Assembly: GCA_965216885.1 (NCBI GenBank)
Contig: OZ244208.1
Location: forward strand, 2,170,001-2,234,000
DNA: 64,000 nucleotides
Source: CAYNJG01 sp965216885
Lineage (GTDB): Bacteria; Planctomycetota; Planctomycetia; Pirellulales; Pirellulaceae
Reading direction: 5' to 3'
Below the pieces are notes generated by a model. It saw only the letters and a list, made by a program, of their open reading frames with translations. It had not been told where the DNA came from and did not search any database. How positions within the stretch are numbered: the first letter of the stretch is position 1; each line of letters starts with the position of its first letter. Below are positions 43,498 through 52,313 of this stretch, piece after piece. Position numbers and translations under genes: made by a program.

Positions 43498-44037
43498 ATG
43501 AATTCCATCGACCTCGTTCGACGTTTGCACCAACACCGCCAATGGGCAAACTCCCAGCTACTGGATGTGGCCGTCCAGCTCACGCATGAGCAACTCCTGA
43601 AGACATTCGCCATGGGGCAGGGGACGATCTGGAAATCATTGACACACCTGTATGCGGCCGAGTACGTCTGGCTGGAGGCACTCGAAGGAAACGAACGCCC
43701 GCTCACGCCCGGTGACGCGAAAGGTAAACTGCCTGGAAATCAGGAGGGGCCTGACCCCATAACGGAACTTGCGGATTTGCAATCGCGTTGGAGCGAGCTG
43801 AATGAACGTTGGCGTGGCTATCTCGATTCGCTCGACGCAGAATCGCTGGACGACGTGGTGTACAAGAACAGTTCCGTTTCCGGGCAGCGATTGCCAGCGC
43901 GTCGCAGCGACATCCTGATCCACGTTTGCACTCACGCTCAATACACGTCCGCACAGGTCATCAATATGATGCGTCATGTTGGTGTCCAGCCGTTGCCGGA
44001 CCCCATGTTGATCACGATGGCGCGTCACGAAGACTAA
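43498..44037 (+). CDS. DinB-family protein
   Basis: A 179-residue protein of the four-helix DinB/YfiT fold. The start is the ATG of MNSIDLVRRLHQHRQWANSQLL; the frame extends upstream without a ribosome site. Metal-ligand-type histidines are visible in SLTHLYAAEYVW and HVCTHAQYTSAQ. DinB-like enzymes include thiol transferases and are often stress-related, but the substrate here is open. It is close to the SRPBCC gene downstream (50 bp), possibly one transcript. Confidence 0.75.
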   Translation: MNSIDLVRRLHQHRQWANSQLLDVAVQLTHEQLLKTFAMGQGTIWKSLTHLYAAEYVWLEALEGNERPLTPGDAKGKLPGNQEGPDPITELADLQSRWSELNERWRGYLDSLDAESLDDVVYKNSSVSGQRLPARRSDILIHVCTHAQYTSAQVINMMRHVGVQPLPDPMLITMARHED

Positions 44038-44087
44038 CGGGGACTCGCGAACGCACTTACTTCCTCAACACGTTTGGGAGAACGGAG

Positions 44088-44549
44088 ATGAAAAGCGTCA
44101 GTTTTTCGTGCGTCGCAACGCTAACCGAGACGCCGGAGGAGATCGCCGAGCAAATCCTCGACGTTTCCAACTGGACGGACTTCCAGGGCTATGGACCGTT
44201 GCCTGGCATCGTGTCGGCGGAGTTCGAGGTTCGGACGCCGGAAGTCGTGGGGAGTCGCGTTCGAGTACGGAACTCGGACGGTTCGAGTCACATCGAGGAA
44301 ATCGTTTCATGGGATCCCGCTTCGAAGATCGAGTTTCGCATGGCCGAGTTCTCGGCGCCGCTTTCGCGATTGGCGACAGGGATTGACGAGATCTGGAGTT
44401 TCACTCGTCGCGACGAGACGACCGTCGTCGAGCGCTCGTTCGCGTTGCACGCCCGATCCTTTTGGACTCGACCGATGCTGGTAGTGATCTCGATGTTGCT
44501 CAGGCGAGCGATTGACCGTCATCTGCTGCAAATGCGAAGAGAAGCCTGA
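44088..44549 (+). CDS. SRPBCC (START-fold) family protein
   Basis: A 153-residue protein preceded by GGAG. SFSCVATLTETPEEIAEQIL, DVSNWTDFQGYGPL and the middle beta strands (VRVRNSDGSSHIEEIVSW) fit the Bet v 1/START helix-grip fold that binds lipophilic ligands. The ligand is unknown. The pair with DinB suggests a shared small-molecule or stress function, but this is only neighbourhood. Confidence 0.65.
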   Translation: MKSVSFSCVATLTETPEEIAEQILDVSNWTDFQGYGPLPGIVSAEFEVRTPEVVGSRVRVRNSDGSSHIEEIVSWDPASKIEFRMAEFSAPLSRLATGIDEIWSFTRRDETTVVERSFALHARSFWTRPMLVVISMLLRRAIDRHLLQMRREA

Positions 44550-44643
44550 AGCGATTGGGGGGCACCGCCGGCGAGATTGAAATTGACGTAGCGAAAAGGT
44601 GCTATGATCAAGCTCGTTCAATCCTTACAGCGGGGGCGGGGAT

Positions 44644-45234
44644 ATGACTTCTGGTGAAGAGGTTGGGAGCGAGGAAAAGTCGGGTGGACTGTTTACGTCG
44701 CCTCGCGAGCGCTGGCTTTGGCGGCTGACGCTACTTCTGGTCGTAGGTATCTATGCAACGTTGGGTTTGGCAGCGCGGCTGGTCGAGTTGTTGGGGAATC
44801 AGACGATGGCGGCGGTCGGATTTCTCGGCTGTATGGTCCTGGTGTTGCTGACGGTCGTGACGCAGAGCCTGCGGGCGCGACCGCGCGGGGTGGAGTTGGG
44901 GATCACGCTCGGGGTGGTCGTTGTGTACGTGATGTTCTTCATGCGCATGACATTACCCGAGCGCAGTCATTTGATTGAATACAGCGTGGTTGCGGTGTTT
45001 GTCTTCGAGGCACTTTCAGAACGGGCCCAGCATATACGGGTGCCCTTTCCGGCGATCCTTGCCATCCTGGTGACGTCGCTGGTGGGTTTGGTCGACGAGT
45101 GCATACAGTTGTTTTTGCCAAGTCGGCATTTTGACGTCGAGGACATCCTGTTCAACTGTCTCGCAAGTCTGATGGCAGTTGTCGCGATGGTCGTTCTGCG
45201 TTGGGGAAGGCGGCTTGCGGGCGGGGTCGACTAG
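44644..45234 (+). CDS. VanZ-like integral membrane protein
   Basis: A 196-residue protein with four or five membrane segments (LTLLLVVGIYATLGLA, AVGFLGCMVLVLLTVV, GITLGVVVVYVMFFM, ILVTSLVGLVDECIQL). The VanZ-like signature is the pair HLIEYSVVAVFVFEAL and VDECIQLFLPSRHFDVEDIL, whose conserved Glu and Asp residues lie at the membrane edge. VanZ confers teicoplanin resistance in enterococci; in other bacteria the family's role is not known. The C-terminus may overlap the minus-strand gene at 45152. Confidence 0.7.
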   Translation: MTSGEEVGSEEKSGGLFTSPRERWLWRLTLLLVVGIYATLGLAARLVELLGNQTMAAVGFLGCMVLVLLTVVTQSLRARPRGVELGITLGVVVVYVMFFMRMTLPERSHLIEYSVVAVFVFEALSERAQHIRVPFPAILAILVTSLVGLVDECIQLFLPSRHFDVEDILFNCLASLMAVVAMVVLRWGRRLAGGVD

Positions 45235-45508
45235 AGCGGCTTTCGAAGAGCGACCAGCGGACCAGTCCGGCCATGCATCCTGCCAGATAGCCCACCATTA
45301 GTTGATCGGGAAGGCCGATGACGTAGCCGGCGGCGGCGATGGCGCATCCCAACGCAACGAATTCGGATCTCGCCTTGCGTGAACGCGGCGAAGGAGAAGT
45401 GACCGCGTGTAGATGTGAGCGATCGCGACGGACAATTTGCCGGTCCGACGTGAGTGTATTGATTTGCGGTCGCGTTGCGAAAGCTTGCCCGGATTGATAT
45501 GTGCCCAT
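45152..45508 (-). CDS. possible small membrane protein, convergent with the VanZ-like gene
   Basis: A 118-residue frame starting at ATG; the frame extends upstream over the terminator, which is not credible. The feature in its favour is a hydrophobic double segment (EFVALGCAIAAAGYVIGLPD, LMVGYLAGCMAGLVRWSLF). It overlaps the VanZ-like gene's end by 83 bp and has no recognised family. Real or chance cannot be decided by eye. Confidence 0.35.
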   Translation of the reverse strand: MGTYQSGQAFATRPQINTLTSDRQIVRRDRSHLHAVTSPSPRSRKARSEFVALGCAIAAAGYVIGLPDQLMVGYLAGCMAGLVRWSLFESRSSRPRPQAAFPNAERPSRQLPSDLRDS

Positions 45509-45582
45509 GTAGAGGTATTCGCGACGAGGGCATCGTTCTTGCGTTCTGTTTCGCGAATGGAAGTTTCGACGGCGAAGCGCAC

Positions 45583-45615
45583 AAAAAAACGACCTCCCCG
45601 AAAGGAAGGTCGTTT
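45583..45615 (-). terminator. Rho-independent terminator of the sigma-54 regulator gene
   Basis: On the minus strand, AAACGACCT (45607-45615) pairs with AGGTCGTTT (45587-45595) over 9 bp with an 11-nt loop, and the T-run continues to 45583. It lies 47 bp after the regulator's stop. Confidence 0.8.
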
Positions 45616-45661
45616 GTAACCACATCAGATAGACATGGCGTCGCGAGGGATGGGTAGTCGA

Positions 45662-47056
45662 TTAAATCTGCGGACGCATGGACGGCAAGGGCTCTTCGAG
45701 TCCCAGACGCTTCATTTTCTTGTAGAGCGTCGTGCGATTGATTCCCAATGCGTCGGCGGTTGCATTGCGATTCCAGCCGTTCGATTCCAGGACCTCAAGG
45801 ATGATTTGTCGCTCGGGGCCCGCGAGTGCTTCTTTCAGCGTGCGTCCGGAGGCGACGGGCATGGTCATGGCTGCGGACGAGGTCGTCACGGTTGTGGCGA
45901 GATCTTCGACCCCAATCGTTTCGCTCTTGCCCAGCAAAACGGCTCGTTCGATCACGTTTTGTAGTTCACGAACGTTGCCTGGCCAACGGTATCGCTGGAG
46001 GTGCTCGATTGCGTCCGGAGCAAAACCCGCGACTTCTTTTCCGGTGTCGTCACAAACCTGACGCAGGAAGTGATTGGCGAGCAGCGGGATATCCGCTGGA
46101 CGTTCGCGTAGTGACGGCAATTCGATATTGATGACGTTGACGCGGTAGTAGAGATCCTGTCGGAAGGTCCCCGTTTCCACGCACTTTGCCAAGTCTTCGT
46201 TCGTCGCCAGGACGACGCGAGCATCGGTGGTGAAGGTCTTGTTTCCGCCCACTTTCTCGAATTGAAGTTCCTGCAGTACGCGGAGCATCTTGACCTGCAT
46301 GCTCATGGGAGCCGTGCCGATCTCGTCGAGGAAGATCGTGCCGCCGTTGGCCTGCATGAACTTGCCTGTTTTTTCCGCGGACGCTCCGGTGAAGGCCCCG
46401 GCAACGTGTCCAAAGAGTTCGCTTTCCAGGAGGTTTTCAGGAAGAGCTCCACAAGCGACCTCAACGAAGGGACCATCACGTCGATCGCTGCGTCGATGAA
46501 TGGCACGAGCAATCAGTGATTTACCAGTACCGCTTTCCCCTGTAATTAGTACAGTAGCTTTGGTATCAGCGACGCTATCGATCATATCGAAAACCCGCTG
46601 CATCCGGGTATCGTGACCGACAATGTTTTCCAGGCCAAACTGCTTGTCGAGTTGTGCCTTGAGTTGGTTGTTTTCTTTGATGACCTTACGCTGAGACAGG
46701 GCGCGATCAATCGACATTTCAAGCTCCTGGTCAAGGAGCGGTTTCGTCAGAAGATCAAAGGCCCCCGCACGGAGGGCTTCTACACCCGTCTCTACGGTGC
46801 CATAGCCGGTAATCAGAGTGATGGTCACTCCCGGATGGTGCTCTCGGCAGTGAGCTAGAACGTCGAAGCCGTCGTCCTCACCGAGGCGAATATCGCACAA
46901 AACAAGCTCGTATTTCTTGGTGTCGAGCTGTGCGATTGCTGAATCTCGGTCACGTGCGGTATCGACACGGTAGTTCTTACCGCGGAGCCATTGTGACATG
47001 GAGTCCAGGACATGACGGTCGTCATCGACGAGCAGGATGGAAGCCAGTTGGGTCAT
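45662..47056 (-). CDS. NtrC-family sigma-54-dependent response regulator
   Basis: A 464-residue three-domain regulator. The receiver has phospho-acceptor Asp55 (LVLCDIRLG) and acidic pocket DDD (11-13). The AAA+ domain has Walker A GESGTGKS, the sigma-54 contact loop GAFTGA, Walker B TIFLDEIG, and the sensor RQDLYYRVNVI. The C-terminus is a Fis-type HTH (NATADALGINRTTLYKKMKRLG). It activates transcription from -24/-12 promoters once phosphorylated; no histidine kinase gene adjoins it. It is divergent from the LuxR-type regulator, with 438 bp between. Confidence 0.92.
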   Translation of the reverse strand: MTQLASILLVDDDRHVLDSMSQWLRGKNYRVDTARDRDSAIAQLDTKKYELVLCDIRLGEDDGFDVLAHCREHHPGVTITLITGYGTVETGVEALRAGAFDLLTKPLLDQELEMSIDRALSQRKVIKENNQLKAQLDKQFGLENIVGHDTRMQRVFDMIDSVADTKATVLITGESGTGKSLIARAIHRRSDRRDGPFVEVACGALPENLLESELFGHVAGAFTGASAEKTGKFMQANGGTIFLDEIGTAPMSMQVKMLRVLQELQFEKVGGNKTFTTDARVVLATNEDLAKCVETGTFRQDLYYRVNVINIELPSLRERPADIPLLANHFLRQVCDDTGKEVAGFAPDAIEHLQRYRWPGNVRELQNVIERAVLLGKSETIGVEDLATTVTTSSAAMTMPVASGRTLKEALAGPERQIILEVLESNGWNRNATADALGINRTTLYKKMKRLGLEEPLPSMRPQI

Positions 47057-47494
47057 TGTATTGGGTCTTCAGGTTGTTGTTCTTCTGGCAAGGTTCGCGT
47101 TAAACATCCTGCAAAAACTGCGATCCAAGCTAATTCTGTTCCCACGTCGGCGTGTGGGAGTCGGGCTTCGTTGCAGAACGAATGTTCGAAATGTTGCCAA
47201 ACGGCACGCATTTGGTGTAGTTCTGCACGAATGAAGTAACCGACACGTAGTGTATCTACGTCACTTCTTTATGAGGGTCAACGAGATACCAATATTGAGC
47301 CCACAACGCCCTCTTCCCTGGGCGGAAGATAGGAAGGTGGGCCGTAATGAACAGAACTACCGGTACATTCCGTTTCGAACGGTGCTATACTCAGTGGCAG
47401 GGATCACACTTTTGCGAAGCGGGTTTGGCAAGCTTCAGATTGCCAATGAATTGTCAAATCCTGGCGGCTCCCAATTGGAGGGGAACTACGATCT
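47057..47494. other. divergent regulatory region between the two response regulators
   Basis: About 440 bp without a gene. It contains the candidate extended -10 promoter described at 47393 and must hold the minus-strand promoter of the sigma-54 regulator. No strong palindrome was found by eye. Confidence 0.4.
47393..47401 (+). promoter_or_regulatory. candidate extended -10 promoter of the LuxR-type regulator
   Basis: TGCTATACT fits the extended -10 pattern TGnTATAAT with one change. No good -35 box lies 17 bp ahead, which is tolerable for extended -10 promoters. It lies 93 bp before the regulator's start. Confidence 0.4.
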
Positions 47495-48127
47495 ATGAGC
47501 ATTTCCGTACTAATTGTTGACGACCATGCGATCGTTCGCAGTGGACTCCGCAGTATGCTGGATGGTTCCGAGGTAAGTGTCGTAGGTGAAGCAATTGACG
47601 GCAACGAGGCACTCACCCAAACGCTCGAATTGCAACCGGACGTAGTGCTACTGGACATTCGTATGCAAAATGCGGATGGGCTCAAGGCGCTCAAGGAGAT
47701 TCGGGAACAGTCGCCAGACACGCGGGTCATGATTCTATCGACCTACGACAATCCCACGTACGTGGCCCGTTCGGTGGCGCTTGGTGCGAAGGACTACGTT
47801 CTCAAGGGGAGTCCACGCGAGGTTCTGCTAGAGCGAATTCGCGGTGTTGCCGAGGATCGTCCGCCCACGGAAGACAGCATTCTCCATTCCGTCAAAGCAA
47901 CGATGGCCCAGCGGAAGAACGTCAAATCAGACTTTCCTCTGACCAATCGAGAGCTCCAGGTGCTGCGACATATTGCTCTTGGCTTGAGCAACCGCGAAAT
48001 CGGTGCATCCTTGGGGATTAGCGTTGAAACGGTGAAGGAACACGTGCAAAACATTCTTCGGAAGATCAACGCGGTCGATCGAACGCAGGCTGCCGTCTGG
48101 GCGGTCAAGCGTGGCTTGATTCCTTAG
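47495..48127 (+). CDS. NarL/FixJ-type response regulator (REC-LuxR HTH)
   Basis: A 210-residue regulator. The receiver has acidic pocket DD at 9-10, phospho-acceptor Asp54 (VLLDIRMQN), the Thr/Ser at ILSTYD and Lys in LKGSP. The C-terminal LuxR HTH reads LTNRELQVLRHIALGLSNRE followed by IGASLGISVETVKEHVQNIL. GGAGGGG precedes the start at a long spacing. The partner kinase is not in the window. Confidence 0.9.
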   Translation: MSISVLIVDDHAIVRSGLRSMLDGSEVSVVGEAIDGNEALTQTLELQPDVVLLDIRMQNADGLKALKEIREQSPDTRVMILSTYDNPTYVARSVALGAKDYVLKGSPREVLLERIRGVAEDRPPTEDSILHSVKATMAQRKNVKSDFPLTNRELQVLRHIALGLSNREIGASLGISVETVKEHVQNILRKINAVDRTQAAVWAVKRGLIP

Positions 48128-48186
48128 TCAGCCGGCATGACTTTGCCGCACGGGCGAGCCAGCAATACTGCTCTCGCGGGGCAGCG

Positions 48187-48312
48187 AAGTTCGCTCGTAG
48201 TACCGCCTTTTAGGGCGGAAGAAGGCGCGCACTCCCGAGCCCTTGCGCTCAAAAGGCGGTACCACGAACACGTTGCACGAAATCGCTGGTTAAGACTTGG
48301 CGCCGTCCAGTT
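48187..48312. repeat. dispersed palindromic repeat, copy A
   Basis: A hairpin-bearing repeat between genes. TTCGCTCGTAGTACCGCCTT opens it; AAGGCGGTACCACGAACACG with CGAAATCGCTGG closes it, the two arms being complementary (GTACCGCCTTTT with AAAAGGCGGTAC). The same framework occurs at 62171-62318. The rest of 48128-48506 holds no gene. Confidence 0.75.
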
Positions 48313-48506
48313 TTGGCCGAGCTGGTCTAGTACCGGATTCTCGTGAATTGTCACAACGGTCCTTGCCGATTCGTCGCGCATTTCTTGCGCGATTTCTGCT
48401 TGCTGTCACTGCAGGCGTCAGCGCTGCGGTGAAGCCGGTTTCTCGGCACGTCTGATCATTTGCCTCGCAGCGGTCGAACTGTTGACGTGGGGGCCCCGTA
48501 CTTGCC

Positions 48507-50237
48507 ATGACGCACGTCTTTCGCAGTTCTGTGGCGAGTGTTCTGGCGTGGCGAATTCTGAATCCGATGAGGGACTCTTCGGTGATGGACGAAATGACGG
48601 CAACCTCGGTTCCCCGGTTTGCAACTACCAGGCGGATGCGTGGACGGCGACGTCTTCGGTTTAGCCTTCTGTCGCTGCTAGTGTTGCTCTCGGCAGCAAG
48701 CCTCTTCCTTGCCGATTTCGGACACGACTATCGCATGGAGCTCCGGCGCGGTGATCGCCGGGTTCCCACGGCTTTTAACGTGATCACAGGTCGGAATGTG
48801 CTCTGGCAGCAGAAGGTAGGCACGCAGTCGTATGCCGGCCCGGTCGTGGCGAACGGAAAGGTCTTCGTCGGTACCAATAATGGTATGGGGTACATCGATC
48901 GGTACCCGGCGGCGGAGGACCTTGGAGTGCTTCTCTGTTTCGATGCGGCCGATGGCGGGCTGCTATGGCAGGCATCAACCGAGCCCTTCAAGCACAAGAC
49001 GATTCATCTGACACCATTGCAGGGAATCTGTAGTACTCCCGTCGTCGAAGGCGACCGGCTGTGGTACGTCACCAACCGGGCCGAATTGGTTTGCCTGGAC
49101 GCCAACGGTTTCCGCGATGGCACTGACGATGGCGTTGCGGCCCCCAAGGATATCGCGCTGGTTGAGAATGAGGCGGACGTCGTTTGGCGTTTGGACATGA
49201 TCGGCGAGCTGGGCGTTCACCCGGAGCACCGCGTTGGAAGTTCTCCATGCGTTGGAGAGCACAAGGTGTTCGCGGTTACCGGGCATGGTGCGACGGCCCG
49301 GGAGGCGGCGCCCAGTTTCATCGCGGTAAATAAGGAGTCGGGCGAGTTGGTTTGGTCCGACAGCTCCCCAAGCGGCAATATTTTGCATAACCAGCTAGGG
49401 TCGCCGATCTACTTTGAGATCAATGGCACGCCGCAAGTGTTGTTCCCGGGTGGAGACGGCTGGCTCTACTGCTTTGACCCTGCGGGCAATTCTGATGGGA
49501 CCGGAAAGTTGCTTTGGAAGTTCGACTGCAATCCCAAGGATTCTGAATGGATCCTGGGCGGACAGGGAACTCGAAACAATCTGATGACCGCGGCGTCGGT
49601 CTATCGGGATCGCATCTTCATTGCAGTTGGGCAGGACCCGGAACTGGGCGAAGGCAACGGGCACGTCTGGTGCATCGATCCAACCAAACGTGGTGATGTC
49701 AGTCCCGAATTGGTTGTTCACCCGGATCACCCCAAGCAGGTCGTAGCGCATCGCCGACGCAAGGCGATCGATGATGAGGCTGGCGAGATTGTCATTCCCA
49801 ATCCCAATTCGGCCGAGGTCTGGCACTTTGAGTGGACGGATACCAACGAGGACGGCACACAGGATTTCGACGAGTCCATGCACCGTAGTCTTAGTCGGGT
49901 CGTTTTCTATGAGGATCTCGCGTTTGTTACCGATTTCTCTGGTCTGCTGCACTGCCTTGATGTCGAAACCGGCAAGCAGCACTGGTCGTACGATCAGTTC
50001 GCAGCGTCATGGACATCGCCTGTAATCGGCGCGGAACACGTGTTCGTTGGCGACGAAGACGGCGACGTTGCCGCGTTCGCACTTTCGGCTGATGCCGCGA
50101 TTGCAATGCCGGCTAACTTGCCGGTGAGTGTCAGCGACGCATCGCAATCGGTTCATGCAACGCCTGTCATCCACAGAAACGTGATGTACCTTCTGGCTCG
50201 TTCGACGCTGTTTGCGATCAAAGACGCGACGAAATAG
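48507..50237 (+). CDS. membrane-anchored PQQ-like beta-propeller protein
   Basis: Up to 576 residues. A basic stretch (RRMRGRRRLRF) leads into one membrane segment (SLLSLLVLLSAASLFLADFG), followed by a repeat-rich beta-propeller of the PQQ/quinoprotein type: GKVFVGTNNGMGY, LCFDAADGGLLWQ, LVCLDANG, WCIDPTKRG, LHCLDVETGKQHW, each of the V-x-C/A-LD-x-x-x-G-x-x-x-W sort. No catalytic residues for PQQ dehydrogenase are evident, so an outer-surface scaffold or assembly function is as likely as an enzyme. The start is uncertain: later ATGs at 48567, 48585 and 48594 would still keep the membrane segment. Confidence 0.75.
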   Translation: MTHVFRSSVASVLAWRILNPMRDSSVMDEMTATSVPRFATTRRMRGRRRLRFSLLSLLVLLSAASLFLADFGHDYRMELRRGDRRVPTAFNVITGRNVLWQQKVGTQSYAGPVVANGKVFVGTNNGMGYIDRYPAAEDLGVLLCFDAADGGLLWQASTEPFKHKTIHLTPLQGICSTPVVEGDRLWYVTNRAELVCLDANGFRDGTDDGVAAPKDIALVENEADVVWRLDMIGELGVHPEHRVGSSPCVGEHKVFAVTGHGATAREAAPSFIAVNKESGELVWSDSSPSGNILHNQLGSPIYFEINGTPQVLFPGGDGWLYCFDPAGNSDGTGKLLWKFDCNPKDSEWILGGQGTRNNLMTAASVYRDRIFIAVGQDPELGEGNGHVWCIDPTKRGDVSPELVVHPDHPKQVVAHRRRKAIDDEAGEIVIPNPNSAEVWHFEWTDTNEDGTQDFDESMHRSLSRVVFYEDLAFVTDFSGLLHCLDVETGKQHWSYDQFAASWTSPVIGAEHVFVGDEDGDVAAFALSADAAIAMPANLPVSVSDASQSVHATPVIHRNVMYLLARSTLFAIKDATK

Positions 50238-50594
50238 CAAGCTTCCGAATAGCAAACTCCGGAATCGTGAGCTCCGGGAGTGCCGTGCGATACCCCATGT
50301 TCACGGGCCTGTTGATTTAAAGTGGGATAGGCTTCCAGCCTGTCAGTCTGCGAAGCGATAGACACATCGGCGGTTGCAGGTGCGCCGACTCCACAGGCTG
50401 GAAGCCTATGCCACACGCGCCGACTCCACAGGCTAGAAGCCTATGCCACGCGCTTTGCGATCTAATCAGCAGGCCGTTACGCATGCGGCTCGGTGCTGCC
50501 GCCGCTTCGCGGCTGGCGCGCGGGAGTGCCGCGCGATACCGGCAGCCCCACAACGGTCTCCCCTGCATTTCTCACCTCGGGCGAGAAATGCAGA
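50238..50594. other. intergenic region dominated by interspersed repeats
   Basis: Between two convergent genes. Besides the repeat at 50322-50449 it holds simple palindromic text (GCGCGGGAGTGCCGCGCGAT at 50517-50536). A spurious minus-strand frame runs through the repeats. Confidence 0.5.
50322..50449. repeat. interspersed inverted/direct repeat built on GGCTTCCAGCC
   Basis: GTGGGATAGGCTTCCAGCCT (from 50322) has a near-inverted complement ending at 50414, and that arm is repeated directly at 50428-50449 with one change (CTGG to CTAG). The core is AGGCTTCCAGCCTGT / ACAGGCTGGAAGCCT. It is the kind of repeat scattered through planctomycete genomes and yields false frames with GWKPIP text. Confidence 0.8.
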
Positions 50595-52313
50595 CTAGCG
50601 AGTTGAACCGCGTTTTGATTGGCGCACAAGGAGAAGGCCGCCAATCCAGCTGATCCACAGGGCCACACCCGCCGTCGGCTCGGGGACGGTGGCGGTCGGC
50701 GAATCTGCCGGTCTGCTGAAGTTCCCGGACAGTTCAAGGAAGTCGTCGAACTCCACAATCCCGTCGCAATTCAGGTCGCCGGACGACCAGCCCTCGCCTT
50801 CGTCACCGAAGTTGCCGGACAAGGTGAGGAAGTCCGGGAATTCCACGATTCCATTGAGGTCGAGGTCGCCGGACAATGAATCTGCGAACGTCAGGAATTC
50901 GTCGAGGTCACCTTTGTCCACCTCGAGGTCACCGTTCAGATCAAATCGGGATCCGTCCGATCCGAAGTTACTGCAGATCTCGTCAATATCGGCCAGATCC
51001 AGTTCACCGGAGTCGTTGAAGTCGGGTAGGGCGAACAGACTGACGATCTTGAGTCCGCCGGCCAGGTAGATTTCGCCGTCCACATCTTCGTTGATGGAGA
51101 CGTAGCTCACGTTCCGCATGAACGCCTTTAGTTCGGGACCTTCCACGATGATTTGCGTCTCCCCGGTTTCTGGGTCGCCAGCATACAGCGTATGCGTGTT
51201 CCACGATCCGAAGATGACTTTGCCATCGAGTTCGGGAAAGCGTTCGCCGCGATAGACAACGCCACCAATAATCGAGTTGGTGTCGGTGTGATCCAGTTCA
51301 AAAATCGGGTCGACAAGGTTCATGCTCTCGGCGAGCGTGAGTCCCGTCTCGGGATCTGGTAAGTCTGGCAGTACCTCGCGTGCCGAAAGAAAGCTGCCTT
51401 CCTTGCGGGGCCAACCATAGTTGAGTCCCGCTTCGATTTGGCTCACCTCCTCAATCGAATCAAATCCAACATCGAATGCGAACAGTGCACCGCTCTCACG
51501 GTCGAATGCCATCCGCCACGGGTTCCGCATGCCATACGCGTAGACTTCGGGTGCCGCTCCTTCGGTTTCGACGAAAGGGTTGTCGTCCGGAATGCCGTAC
51601 ATTCCGTTTTCGCTGTTTTCGCCCAACGGGTCGATGCGGAGGATTTTTCCGTAAACCGAGGAGAGGTCGGACGATTGCGAGCCACTGTTATCTTCGCCAA
51701 CCGCCAGATAGAGGAAACCATCCGGACCGAATTGGAGATGATTCAGGTTGTGAAAAGGACTGCCTTCGTCGAATCGCATCAGCTCCCGACGGGTCCCCGA
51801 GAATCGTGGTTGCGACACGTCCTCCTGGGTCCATTCGGTGAGCACATAGTGAGACAGCACGCTGGTGTTGGTTGATTGAAAATCCGGCTCGCCAGTCCGG
51901 CTCAAATCGATCGTGCTTGTGTAGAACTTGCCGTAGCCCGGATCGCCTTCGGTGGCAAAACCGGGATGGAGGGCGAGGCTGGTTGCGCCCTCGGTCATCG
52001 CGATGTTGTCGTCGCCGCCGGTAACGTAGTGGATTTGATTGGCCCTGCCAGGCCAAGTCATCTTGGCAAGGTTGATGCCATTGATAGACAGGAATCGCCC
52101 GGAGCCATCCGGTATCTCCTCGAAGTCCCGCGACCCGGGTACGTTGAGCACATCGCGGAAGTAGATCTGACTGTTCAGATCCGAGACGGGGAAATCGGGA
52201 AAGTAGTCGTGCTGTCCTTCCGGGTGTTCCTCGCCAAGATGCCCGTTGGCTGGAATTGCCCAACATCCGATGCCAATGACCGCAGCCAGGCAAGCCAATC
52301 GTTTCTTTATCAC
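50595..52313 (-). CDS. secreted glucose/sorbosone dehydrogenase-like propeller with dockerin loops and PEP-CTERM
   Basis: About 572 residues from the GTG chosen here (VIKKRLACLAAVIGIGCWAI, a signal peptide); the frame opens further upstream at another GTG with an improbable non-signal lead. The propeller domain has DPLGENSENGMYGIPDDNPF and the NPWRMAFDRESG, GLNYGWP segments typical of GSDH (PF07995). Then follow four EF-hand-like acidic loops, arranged as two pairs (DFNDSGELDLADIDEI; DLNGDLEVDKGDLDEF; GDLDLNGIVEFPDFLTLS; GDLNCDGIVEFDDFLELS), then VPEPTAGVAL, a membrane segment and a basic end. It would be exported, sorted and perhaps oxidise sugars; the substrate is not known. Confidence 0.8.
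   Translation of the reverse strand: MIKKRLACLAAVIGIGCWAIPANGHLGEEHPEGQHDYFPDFPVSDLNSQIYFRDVLNVPGSRDFEEIPDGSGRFLSINGINLAKMTWPGRANQIHYVTGGDDNIAMTEGATSLALHPGFATEGDPGYGKFYTSTIDLSRTGEPDFQSTNTSVLSHYVLTEWTQEDVSQPRFSGTRRELMRFDEGSPFHNLNHLQFGPDGFLYLAVGEDNSGSQSSDLSSVYGKILRIDPLGENSENGMYGIPDDNPFVETEGAAPEVYAYGMRNPWRMAFDRESGALFAFDVGFDSIEEVSQIEAGLNYGWPRKEGSFLSAREVLPDLPDPETGLTLAESMNLVDPIFELDHTDTNSIIGGVVYRGERFPELDGKVIFGSWNTHTLYAGDPETGETQIIVEGPELKAFMRNVSYVSINEDVDGEIYLAGGLKIVSLFALPDFNDSGELDLADIDEICSNFGSDGSRFDLNGDLEVDKGDLDEFLTFADSLSGDLDLNGIVEFPDFLTLSGNFGDEGEGWSSGDLNCDGIVEFDDFLELSGNFSRPADSPTATVPEPTAGVALWISWIGGLLLVRQSKRGSTR

Noticed and set aside
50317..50568. 83-residue minus-strand frame with GWKPIP text
   Set aside because: Made of interspersed repeats; such frames are known annotation noise.
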